Positions 1-9,624 of a DNA stretch of 64,000 bases are shown here, piece after piece. Numbering within the stretch: the first letter of the stretch is position 1; each line of letters starts with the position of its first letter. Under the pieces are notes generated by a model. The model was not told where the DNA came from. It searched no databases and saw only the letters and a list, made by a program, of their open reading frames with translations. The translations under genes were made by a program, and so were the position numbers. This stretch comes from Campanula takesimana (Eukaryota; Streptophyta; Magnoliopsida; Asterales; Campanulaceae). The stretch is taken from NCBI GenBank assembly GCA_026119855.1, contig JAOWBW010000364.1, forward strand, positions 248,001 to 312,000, written 5' to 3'.

Positions 1-836
1 ATTGTCAACGAGCATGTCTATATTGGGAAGAGGGAAGTCATCTTTCGGAGATGCTCTGTTGAGATCACGGAAATCAACACAGACTCGGACCTTTCCATTT
101 GCCTTGGAAACTTGTACCATATTAGCCAACCAGGTTAGATACTCTATCACCTTGATGAAACCAACACTCAGGAGTTTCTCTATCTCTTGTTTAACTTATA
201 CTGACCACTCCGGCTTAATTCTGCGGAGTTTCTGCTTGACTGGCCTTGAATCAGGAAGCAGTGGTATCTTGTGCTCAACAATCAAATTGGCTATGAGGGC
301 TTGTCGGTCTTCCCCCTTGAAGAAACTGCCAATCTTGGTCTCTTTCGGATCATCGTCCGTCCCCAGATTAACTGTCTGCATTTCATCGGCATTAATAGGA
401 CCATTTCCGCCATGAAGACCTACTTGCTTATTAATTTCTTTTAAGATTTGTTCATTTTCTTGATCTATCTCGTCATATGACTCATTATTATCTAATTCGT
501 TGAGTTATTAGTTAATTCATCATTTAGGACGATAGTAATCTCGGGATACTCAGAAAGATCTATTTTTTCATTAAGAAAATAAGGGAATACACGTTTCGCG
601 ATGGCATCCAAGTCCTCTTGGGTGAGCTCATCGGTAGCGGTATCTGACTCTAAGGTAAGGGTTACAAATTTCCTTTGTCTATGGGGATGAGGAGTACATC
701 GTAATTCTTTGATCAGGAAGTCTTCACTTGCTATGGGTCCCCCAGATGTGTACCAATTCTGGATAGGCTCGTCACTCTTCTTGATGAGCTCAGTGTAATC
801 TTGGTTTGGAGCGTCCCCTTTGTCTATTGCATTGAT
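1..836 (-). pseudogene. Tat-L pol remnant (RT start and linker)
   Basis: Seen: the minus strand encodes the beginning of a Ty3/gypsy reverse transcriptase, and the window edge cuts it at the NIDMLVD motif (about nt 1-25). Upstream in the reading direction are GFIKVIEY, PVKQKLRRIKPEW (about 200-235) and LGTDDDPKETKIGSFF (about 310-380). All match the intact order in Tat-R at 57.9-58.4 kb. About 25 residues present in Tat-R are missing between the IGSFFKGEDR segment and the EHKIP segment. A TAA stop lies at 196-198, and several more stops follow in the acidic linker at 420-836. Inference: a dead pol fragment whose remainder lies left of the window. The plus-strand ORF over the same bases is a shadow. 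Confidence 0.85.
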
Positions 837-2410
837 CTAAGTGTCCTCTAGGTTGCAAAGGTTGAGAAATTGGCGCAGTAGGTCTTCTCCCAACACAAAG
901 TCCCACTCACTGAATACCTCAGCCTTGGTACCCCCTAATTCTCGAGGTAGCCACGAGAACTGCATCGGTACTGTTTCCAGTGAGTATGCATCATAGTCAC
1001 TAAAGATTTCAAAGCCCGGTTGGCGTTTCCCCCTATGGTCGATCCATGGTTCAGGAAACATGAAGTATGGCAAGTTTTCCCCCTCGCGTACAAAGTTGTT
1101 ATTTTGCATACTTAGTACTTGATTATGAGACAACATGTAACCGAAAGAAATTCCATTATCAAACTTGGGAGTGCTCTCGCCCACATTTTGGACTAGGCGA
1201 GTAGTCTCCCCTTTCTCACTAGCTATTTCTATTACATTGATCCCTCCTCCCGCAGTTGGGAGAGGGTTTGTCACTACATTAGGAACCCCTAGCTGCTTAG
1301 AGTCTATGAGATCTTGAATCACATCTTTGAGGTGGTTGGAAGTATTGGTGTCGTGACCACTGAATTGGTGGAACTTGCAGTAGAGATGATGGGCATGATT
1401 CGGGGGGAGTTCCCTTCGAGTCGAAGGAGGCTTCCTTGGCGCGACCTTACCGGCTTCTACGAGTATGTCGAAGAGCTCTGCTTGAGTGATGCATTCCAAT
1501 TTGTTGTAGACTCTCTCTTTCTTCTTTTCCTTGTTGGGTGGAGGGACAGAGGAATAGTTGCTCCTCCCTTGATTATTGAAAGCAATGGCATTGACAGATG
1601 TGTCTTTGCTAGTAGAGCCTTTGCTAGGGTAGCGGTATCCACCATCTCTCTTGGCTTCTTTCCTACTTTTGAAGATATCATCTAGTCGAAGACCGGCTTT
1701 ATGAAGTTCAGAGAAGCTTGGGAAGAAAGTACCGGAGAGGCGGTCCTCATACTCATTACGGACTGATTTCAGGAAGATGTGCATTTGGTCGTCCGTAGTT
1801 GGCCTATCAACAATCTCAGTGAGCTTGGCTCTCCACCTTTTGACAAAGTCACCAAATGTCTCATTAGTACCTTGTTGGATTTATTCGAGGTCTCTTTTAG
1901 TGGGGCGGTAAGTAGTATTGTCCTCGAAGCGTCTTTGGAAGACTTCACATGTGGTAGCCCAATCGGTCCTTGTGGACAAGGGGAGAGACATGTACCAATC
2001 CCTTGCCGCCCCCTCTAAAGTTTGGGGAAATCTTTGGGCCAAGACGGTGTCATCCACTTTCATCGGAAGCATGGCCCAAGTGTATGTTTCAACATGAACA
2101 CGAGGACAGGTAGTGCCGTTGAACTTGGCTATGTCAGGAGTGCGGAACTTTCGTGGTAGCTTAGTGATTGACTTGCGAAGTGCAATGGGGTCAAATGGGA
2201 CGATGGATCCCTTTGCTAAACCAAGATGTGCAATCCTTTTTTCAAGAAACTCAGCAGTGGCGGAGTTGATGAAGTTGGTGTCATCACTAGCTTTCTTTTT
2301 CTTATCGCTTGCCTTAGTATCCTTGTCATCGGAGGAGGAGGAAGAATCGGATGTATTTAAATCAGATTCGGAATCATCATCCCTTTTATTCTTTTTCTTA
2401 GCATGGGACT
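837..2410 (-). pseudogene. Tat-L gag with protease region deleted
   Basis: Seen: capsid-like gag sequence (LAQRFPQTLEGAARDWY at about 2000-2045) reads down to a TAA at 1881-1883. It then continues in frame as IQQGTNETFGDF and a 315-codon open stretch from 1784. A CHHC-type knuckle (HAHHLYCKFHQFSGH) lacks its last cysteine. Right after the segment ending VLSMQN the sequence jumps to FVREGENLPYFMFPEPW, which in Tat-R lies about 330 residues further on, so the aspartic protease and the G-patch-like segment are gone. The N-terminal part (about 2250-2400) is Ser/Asp/Lys rich. Known: Retrotrans_gag family of plant Tat elements. Inference: inactive. Gag abuts the PBS with no leader, unlike the 1.3-kb leader of Tat-R. 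Confidence 0.85.
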
Positions 2411-2427
2411 CCCCAGCAGAGTCTCCA
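2411..2427 (-). other. Tat-L primer-binding site
   Basis: The plus-strand read CCCCAGCAGAGTCTCCA differs at one base from the Tat-R PBS (63044-63060). It lies one base from the LTR edge at 2429. On the minus strand it starts TGG, the complement of a tRNA CCA end, and resembles tRNA-Arg primers of plant Tat/Ogre elements. The tRNA assignment is from memory and weak. Confidence 0.75.
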
Positions 2428-2428
2428 A

Positions 2429-3440
2429 TGTTTGCGCGCGAGGTTTTTTGTCCTTTTTCGAGGCACGTTTTCGTCCTTCGATTTACCCTATTGTTGATTT
2501 GAGAGTCGCCACCATGTTATTGTCGGAACATGGACCGAGATGTCTGGATTCGGGGGTTAAGTTATGAATTGGGAAGGTCAAGGAGCACCCAATTCACCCA
2601 ATCTAGGATTGGTCAAGCTAAGAAATCATCATCATCATTTCAAAATCATGCGTTCACGTACCAAAACAAAAATAAACTAACAAATAAATAATTGCTTATT
2701 TATTTGGGATGTCGGATCATGTGCTTCGAGACCATCTCCATAGATTGGAGAGGCTCTAGGCTGATCCTTTAATGGAATCACACTACTCAAAGCAAAGAAG
2801 GAGATGAGAAGATAGAAGCAAAGAAGGAGATGAGAAGATAGAAGGCAAAGATTTTACCTAAGCGTTTTCTTCAAGAATCCTATGGATGGCCTTGACTAAA
2901 GGCCTTGATCTTCCAAATTTCATGGGTATCAGAGAGGGCTGATTATGAGAGCTTCTTTGATCAGATTTGGTGTCTAGAGTTGACTGTTAATTCACCATTA
3001 GTCATTCTAGCCAAGAACAACTATATTTATAGGGGTTTTGGACCTATGGTTTTGGCCAAGAAGGTAAGTTGAGGTGGGAATCCAAGACTTGGTTCCCACA
3101 GAGGTATATTTGGACTCTAGAATCGGCCATGGGATTTTCCCCGGATTGCATGAGTGTTTGCCAAGAAAAGGGGTTAAGATCAACAAGGAAACTGACCAAA
3201 ACCCGACTGTCAAGGGGGGATACCTCGTACGAGACATCAATGTCTCGTACGAGACATCCATATGCTGGAATCACATTTATGCCCTCTGCAGCAGTTTTAA
3301 TGTTCATTTTTGCCCCTGACTAACAGTGTCAGTCAGAAACTTAACGAAACATGTCCAACTTAACGAGTTTTGACCCAAATCAAAGGCGAGACACAGAAGT
3401 AGTGTGATTATAAATGAACGTCCAAAATGGGGTGTCTACA
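2429..3440 (-). repeat. Tat-L LTR shared by two tandem copies
   Basis: Seen: the LTR runs from TGTTTGCGCG at 2429 to GGTGTCTACA at 3440 (about 1012 bp). It contains AGAGTCGCCA at 2502-2511 and the block with the phrase TTCGGGGGTTAAGTTATGA, both aligned with the Tat-R LTR. The minus strand has a TATA box (CCTATAAATATAG, 3021-3033). A palindromic cassette sits about 190 bp upstream of it at 3222-3257. A short duplication with the phrase AGCAAAGAAGGAGATGAGAAG lies at about 2798-2842. The left flank is a PBS and gag; the right flank is a PPT. So the same LTR is the 5' LTR of the left copy and the 3' LTR of the right copy. Confidence 0.85.
3222..3257. promoter_or_regulatory. Palindromic cassette in Tat-L LTR
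   Basis: Two CTCGTACGAG palindromes flank ACATCAATGT, so the whole reads as an inverted repeat of about 31 bases. It lies in U3, upstream of the minus-strand TATA box. Near-copies occur at 4597-4628 and 7286-7316, upstream of the two antisense genes of this element. Confidence 0.7.
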
Positions 3441-3455
3441 GAGCCCCTCGGCGAC
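3441..3455 (-). other. Tat polypurine tract next to 3' LTR
   Basis: The minus strand reads GTCGCCGAGGGGCTC directly before the LTR start TGTAGACACC. The same 15 bases border the left LTR of Tat-R (51996-52010). This position is where a PPT primes plus-strand synthesis. The purine tract is short, so the call rests mainly on position and conservation. Confidence 0.7.
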
Positions 3456-4787
3456 GATACTTATGGATGAAGTACCATCGTCGATAGAAAAGACGCCATT
3501 TTGAACTAGGGGTATGGTCGTTCTAAAAAGCTACCTACGTATTCCTCGGAAGGAAATCAGACCAATCGTAGTTCAACTCTGAAAATACGCAAAAACTGAG
3601 GTTTAAGGTATTTTGAAAATCATTTTTGAAAACAATACTTGCGATAAGTAAAGCTTAGAGTTTACAGAGTACCCATACTAAGGAATCAATCTCTTTGACC
3701 CAATTCTGAATATACTCCTTTTTGTTGATGTCGAACCGTCTCCAGTTGCAATCCATACTGAGGAACCAATCTCTTTGGCTCCAATTCTGAACATGCCCTG
3801 TTGTTGATGACGAACCGCCTTCGATTTTGGAGACGCCAGTTACCCGGATCTTGCTTCTCCTTCCAAACGAGTTTGTCCCTTACATTGGAAAATGTGAATC
3901 ATATGCCATTAACTTACGTCTTGATGACAATTATGGGACTCTGGGTTTGGAGATGCCAATTACTCAGACCTCGCTTCTCCTTCTGACGCGACTGACTTTC
4001 CGCCAGAAAAGTGAATCATATGCCATTAACTTACGTCTTGATGAAAATTATGGGACTCTAAATGGTGGGATCCTGTGTTGTTAACTTACGTCTTGAAAAC
4101 AGTCATGGGATACCCAGTTTTTGAGACGCCAATTACTCGGACCTTGCTTCTCCATCCAAAGAGGATGCCTTATTCACCGGAAAAGTGAATCCTATGCCAT
4201 TAACATATGTCTCGATGGCAATTATGGGATTCTAAATGGTGGGATCCTGTGTTATTAACTTACGTCTTGATAACAGTCGTGGGATACCCGGTCGTAAATC
4301 CTGTGCCATTAACTTACGTCTTGATGACAGTCGTGGGATTTAAAGTTTGCTGATGCAGATTTCGTTGCTCACCCATGATCTTGGATGCGCGGTGAGGATA
4401 AATTCGTACTGAGAAACAACTTTGCTTGTTCCAATTCTTAAAATATCCATTTGTTGACGACTCAATGTTCCATCTTGAACCGGGTTCAGATTTGATCTCT
4501 CGGTCTAAAGCAGGGCTTTTTCTGACCTTTCTGTTAAAAGCAGGGATTTTCTGGAATTTCCCAAGAAAACATGGTTTCTGAGATTTTTCTGGGGATACCT
4601 CGTACGAGGGAACGATGTCTCGTACGAGCCTTCTCTGTTTTTGCACTGAACAGAGGCATATCAGGCGCTGAAAGTGATTTTCAAATCACTTTTCCTATTT
4701 CATTCTCGGGAGCTTTCGACCCTAGGCGATTTTATCACTCAAAAATCTTTGTTTTCACCATGTTCTAGTGATCCCCAACCCTTTCAA
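3456..4787. repeat. Tat-L 3' region with diverged tandem repeats
   Basis: Non-coding. From about 3660 to 4345 it holds degenerate direct repeats. One phrase (GAGGAACCAATCTCTTTGGC and variants) recurs at about 3680 and 3757. Another (CCATTAACTTACGTCTTGAT) recurs at about 3905, 4022, 4083, 4198, 4254 and 4308, with spacings of about 55-120 bp. Tat-R has a 45-bp minisatellite in the same place, between PPT and PMD gene, so the position rather than the sequence is conserved. The palindromic cassette at 4597-4628 and the presumed promoter of the MAIN-like gene occupy the right end. Confidence 0.65.
4597..4628. promoter_or_regulatory. Palindromic cassette upstream of MAIN-like gene
   Basis: CTCGTACGAG, then GGAACGATGT, then CTCGTACGAG, about 160 bp before the ATG at 4788. 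It is a near-copy of the cassette in the LTR at 3222. Seen directly; a promoter role is inferred from position only. Confidence 0.6.
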
Positions 4788-6922
4788 ATGGCCGGTGTGC
4801 ATCGTTCCCACACAGAGCACCTCTTTGGTAGGTATATAAAGGGTAAAGTGTGGGCGACGGATGAGTTGTGCCCATTCCCGGAGGACCACGTTTCTCACGC
4901 CGTTCGGACTAGGCGGGTAAGGATCTCTTCCTTTGATTGAGTTTCCATGTCGATTTCGTTGTTGCATGTCTCAATTTAGTGTTTTAGCAATTCGACTTTT
5001 GCCAATTTTTCGCCTAGAATTATCGCTGCTAGGGTTTATCGTGCATGGCTAATGTTTTGATAGAATTTCACCCTTGTTGATGCTGAAAATCATTGTAGTA
5101 TGGTAGTATATGATTTCGACTGTCGTTCTAGGCAATTCTGCGACTTTTCGGGTAAAATGCTTAAATGAGGATTTTACTATTTTTCTGACATTTGTCTCTT
5201 TTGTCTGTAGTCATTCAGGGTAATTAATTACTGTAGAGGCAGCGTACGAGCGGTCGGCGAGAGGTGGGCAACTCTCAATGGCGAGATGAAGGAAGAGATC
5301 GAGAATCTCGGGTTGAAACCCTTCTTTGACGGCCTTGTCGGTGAGAGAAGGAATGCGCACTTGCTCCAGGCCATCCGGGAGCGCTGGTGGGATAGTACTC
5401 ATACCATGCACATGCGGAGGGGGGAGGTTACCATGACCCCTACTGACTTCCATGCCATTACTGGGCTTGCTATCGTCGGTGAGCCGCTTGAGGTGGATGC
5501 GGACTTTACTCCTAGCAGGGACGATATGATGCATTTTTTGGGTTTCTCTGTGCGTACCCTAGGCAAGGGTGTCCCTCTGAAGGCCTTGAGAGACAAGGTC
5601 GATGCCTACGTGACTGTTAATGCTGGTCAGATGCATCTGACCGGTACCCGTATTGCAGATGTCCGTGGCTTTCTATGGTGGGCCTTTTCTGAGATGCTTT
5701 TTGCTAACCATGCGTCGACTGCTTTGTTCACTCTTCTGAGTGTGTTGAGAGATATGCAGCATGTTACCGATGCTATTTGGGGTTCTGCTGGCTTGGGCCA
5801 CTGCTATGTGGCGATGGATGAGAGTTCGCGTAATCGGACAAACGCTGGTTTAGGCGACTACAATTATGCCTGGGAGGTACAATACTCATCTTCTTCTGTA
5901 TTCCTCCTTTGTTTCAACCCCAGTTTATTTTGATAGCATTTTCATCTCAGCTACTGTGTATTGACATCTTTTATGTTTCTCCCCTTTTGCAGACTTGGGG
6001 TTACGCCATGTTTGGTCTCTTTACTTTCAACCTTCGAGACAATACTGTTATGTTCCCAGATACTCTGAGATGGCGCCGGGATAATAGGGATACCCGTGAT
6101 GAGCAGGCCAAGGGGGCTGACATGACGGCGGAGCGCATGAGGCTATATTTTGACAGGTGGGAGGCCGTCCCTGAGTCTGCTGTCTCTTTCTTCCCATGGC
6201 GGAGTTTGGGCATTAACCATGTTTATGGGTTCGCCGGTATAAGGCTGTTGATGATCGGCCTTAGTGGGGTATGCTTCTACTTAGGAGAGAGAGTCTCTCT
6301 CTAGCAGGGTGGTGGCAGACTCAACGTCGTTGTCCTTTTGGACCCGCCGGCTCATATGCTTAATTCTTATGCCATCGCGCAGGAAGAGAGAGGGGACCTC
6401 ATTATCGGTCAGGATGCTTTTGACCACATGTCCTTGGAGGCTGATTATCAGGACTTCCTTGCTCGTCTCATGCCCCCGTTGATTATAGAGGGTAATCAGG
6501 CTCAGGCCTAGGGAGTTGTCCACGTCCCTTTCCGTCCACAGCTTGGACTAGCTTCCTTTACCTACAGCGTGGCTGAGGGGGTAGAGAGCACCGAGGATCT
6601 TCCCACAAATTTCGATTTGCCTGAGGGACTCGTACCTCCTGCTGACGCGACCATGGTATGGTTTATGACCCTTCTTCTGTCATTTCATATCATTCTACCA
6701 TTTTATCTTTCAGTTTATTGTTTATCTGAAGATTTTGATATCTCTATTTGTTTCTTCTCAACAGGTGCCCATTGCTAAGTATAGAGAGGTCGCGGGAGGG
6801 CTTGCCCAGTTCATGGCCTATGCCAAGAGGATGAAGAGAGAGACAGCGGGGCTGCTTGGACGGTTGGCTCAGTAGACGGCGGAGCAAGCTTCTTGCGGGA
6901 AGAGGCCTCGGAGTGACGGATG
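4788..6922 (+). pseudogene. MAIN-like plant mobile domain gene, four exons, antisense
   Basis: Seen: exon 1 4788-4916 (43 codons, donor GTAAGG), exon 2 5211-5876 (acceptor TTGTCTGTAG, donor GTACAA), exon 3 5993-6655 (acceptor TTTTGCAG, donor GTATGG), exon 4 6765-6922 (acceptor CTCAACAG). All introns are phase 0 and the frame is kept throughout, about 538 codons. Motifs include HLLQAIRERWWD, TMTPTDFHAITGL and YLGERVSL. Known: this is the PMD (aminotransferase-like) family that includes MAINTENANCE OF MERISTEMS, with nuclear roles in silencing and meristem upkeep. Three in-frame TAG stops (6302-6304, about 6509, about 6861) break exons 3 and 4. It lies antisense inside Tat-L between the 3' repeats and a second PMD fragment. 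Inference: a host gene captured by the element and now decayed. Exon borders are predicted by eye. Confidence 0.8.
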
Positions 6923-7474
6923 ATAGTGTGGCAGTGGCGACACATCCTAGATAGGATCCCCTATTCTCCCCTTTTTTTTGACGATGTATTTGTTGCCTCG
7001 ACGTAGGCGAAGACATTTTTTCTTTGACTTGTACCTATGCAACAGTTATTTCTAACTCTAGCACATACATTAATTTTTGTTTTTATTTCTGACTGTGTAA
7101 ATGTATTGGCTCACATCCAGTTGGTCAACCGAGGGGTAATCTTATGAGATGGATTCGCGTTGGGCCATTTTTTATGTGATGTACGAACTGATTCGGGTGA
7201 ATTTCTGAGGTGATCGAGACATGTTTTGACTTGTCAAGCAACCTGAGATCTGAGCAGAGTTTCTGTTGTTCTGAACTAGGAGATGCCTCATACGAGACAT
7301 CGATGTCTCGTACGAGCCATCCTTTCAATCTGCGACTGTTTCTCCTTTTTCCTCGAGAATTTGGTATCCAAACTTGTATATAAACACCTCTAGTCCGTCC
7401 AAGAATACCATGCAACCTTGAATCAGTTCTGGGAACCTTTCTTTTGGAGTATAATTCTCAACCTTTTGCTCCTA
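6923..7474 (+). other. Spacer and presumed promoter of the PMD fragment
   Basis: Non-coding. The palindromic cassette lies at 7286-7316. A TATA-like GTATATAAACACC lies at about 7376-7388, 87-99 bp before the ATG at 7475, and an AT-rich stretch at 7020-7110 follows the MAIN-like gene. The order cassette, TATA, ATG on the plus strand parallels the Tat-R PMD promoter. Confidence 0.55.
7286..7316. promoter_or_regulatory. Palindromic cassette upstream of PMD fragment
   Basis: CTCATACGAG, ACATCGATGT, CTCGTACGAG. The centre ATCGAT makes the inverted repeat nearly perfect. It is the third copy in Tat-L, in the same orientation as the other two. Confidence 0.65.
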
Positions 7475-7669
7475 ATGGCCCTAAGTAATTCCGTCCCTTC
7501 ATCAATAATTATTGATGAGTTCTCCTTTGACTCAGAATTAGTAGAACGTTAAAAGAATGACTTAGCAACGTTCTTTTGTTCATTCAATAAACCTCACCAA
7601 GAGAGATTCGTGGAGATGTTCGGTTTCAAGATCCTTTTCACCTTGAAGAATCTAAAGCCGGAATGGGAC
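7475..7669 (+). pseudogene. PMD gene fragment cut by SIRE-B
   Basis: Seen: 65 codons from ATG 7475. They align with the start of the open Tat-R PMD gene (53337) over KNDLATFFCSF and FGFKILFTLKNLKPEWD, with a TAA at 7550-7552. The gene stops where SIRE-B begins at 7670, so the remainder should lie beyond the right end of SIRE-B, outside the window. Inference: dead, and older than SIRE-B. Confidence 0.8.
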
Positions 7670-9151
7670 TGTTGGTCCCAGAGGGCAACAAGGGTATAGA
7701 ACCGCTAGAGGGGGGGGGGTGAATAGCGGTCCAAAACTTTTTCCAAAATACCCTTTAAAATCAACCGAGTACTTATCAGTTTGGCCAACTACGGTTCAAA
7801 GCACAAGAACCTAACTGATAAAATGCACAGCGGAGTTTGCGGTTTGGCCAAATAGGATAGTTAAAGAATTGGGCGGTTTGACTCAGGTTGAAAAAACACT
7901 ATGATGCAACTGAATAGTTAAACTTAAAGTTCAAAGGAAAACACAATTCATCTTTCAAGTCATTTCATATATGAAGACAAGTTAAAGACCACAAACAAGA
8001 AAGATAAATAACAAGACAGAAAATAAAGATCAAACACACAAATTGAAGAGGTTCATTCTTAAATGAACTACGTCCTCTACCTAGATGGTTAGTCTAGGAT
8101 TTTCTAATTGCTATGAGACTTGTATTAATTTAGAGGAGGTTTTACAAGATGAATCTAAACTCTAAACAATAAGTCTAACCTAAGCTATAATAACAACCGG
8201 TGTTTTCGAAGTATATAATCTATGTGATTATATAAATCGGGTGTGTATGTGGAAAGAAATCAAATGCTCTAAGTATCTAAATGATGGTTGAGCAAATGGA
8301 AATCTTTCGGTGTAAAGGCTGAGTATGAGAGGTTGTTAGGCTTGAAGCTTTGATGAAGAAATCTGAGTTTGCTAAGGAGATGGTTTGAAGATATGAATAT
8401 ATGGGTTTGAATCTTCAAAGAAAACTTGAACACTTGGGAATAAATCTTTTGAAGCTCAGCGACTTTCATTGTTGAGGAATGAGGGCTATTTATAGGCAAT
8501 GCACCCTTGTGACCATTGGGTAAAGATTTGAATCAAATCTGAAGGGTACAGTGCTGTTTAATTCCCATTGGTTGAGCTGTCATTGTCGTCCTTTGTTTTG
8601 TCTTGTAGTCCTAGGTAGTTGTAGCACCACTACCTGACATCCGTCCTTTGTTGCAGAAAGGACTAACGGTAAACAATTCAAATTGCTTGGACAAGACCGA
8701 CATTCCTTGCAGTAGCTCCAAGTTAACTTAGAGTTATTTTGACATGATATAAAATATTCCTTTACGGTTGAAAAGAGTATATTTGTCTAAGGAATAAATG
8801 ACATCTCATTAATTCTTTAATAACTGCACTGCGGTTCCACCAGTCATAGGAGCGGTTTGAAGGATGAACTTGATGTGCGGTTTCATCAAAGCCACATACT
8901 GCGGTTTGATGAGGGACTTAGGGTTCCATGTTAGCGGCTCAAAGATGACGGCTTGAGACACCAAACCGCGAGGACTAAAACCAAACTATACTCAGCCTAG
9001 ACAAACAAAAATCTAGAAATAGACTTATCTAAAAATTGAAGTAAAACTTCATTACATGCGGTCCTAAAGTCCATAAAAAGACACGTGGCATGGATCAATC
9101 AAATTAAGGTGGGTGTACTAACAATGAATCCTAACACAATGAATCCTAACA
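7670..9151 (-). repeat. SIRE-B 3' LTR
   Basis: From TGTTGGTCCC to CCTAACA (about 1482 bp), followed by the PPT. It has a G-run with GGGGTGAATAGCGG near the start, as SIRE-A has. A minus-strand TATA box (CTATAAATAG) lies at 8486-8495. At least eight GCGGTT-type motifs occur, clustered at 7830-7880 and 8830-8980. A 15-bp direct duplication (ACAATGAATCCTAAC) lies at the right end. No gene; short ORFs here are chance. Confidence 0.85.
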
Positions 9152-9624
9152 ATCTCCCCCTATTTGATTGATGCCATTACCACACTATGATAATTGCAAA
9201 ACATTGTACTTGGTAAAAACATGTCCGAAATAAATTTCATGAAATTGCATGTCCCAAGTCAATGCACACACTATGCTAGATCATAGATTTCTAATCTATC
9301 AAAAAAAAAAAAAAAAGAGGAATAGATAGAAGAGAAATTCATTCAGATGCATATAAAATGATGTGATTTTGAAAATTAGATATGCATGTTTAAATTGAAT
9401 GTTTAAAACAAAATGCACTTAAAAATATTTTCATGATGAAATGTAGTGCATGAGGTTTTGAAAATGCAAGCATTGTTTCAGAAACAAGCAGTTTGAATAA
9501 ACAAAGGTTTTTTGAAACAGAATGGTATGCAATCATTCTCATTATAATTCAATCATAAAGGTTTTGAACTTACAATGTAGTGAATTATAAGGAAATCAAA
9601 AAGACTAAGAAAATGAAATCTAGT
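9152..9624 (-). other. SIRE-B polypurine tract and 3' UTR
   Basis: The minus strand reads TAGGGGGAGAT immediately before the LTR (9152-9162), a good PPT. The rest is AT-rich non-coding sequence with an A-tract at 9301-9315. Nothing else is visible up to the end of the extra ORF. Confidence 0.75.

Noticed and set aside
4788..6922. Treating the MAIN-like gene as a host gene beside the elements
   Set aside because: It lies between the Tat PPT/3' repeats and a PMD fragment that is an internal part of Tat-R, with a cassette shared with the LTR; location inside the element is the simpler reading.
9301..9315. Poly(A) run as a sign of a LINE, SINE or retrogene
   Set aside because: No target duplication or retrogene body upstream; it lies inside the SIRE-B 3' UTR.
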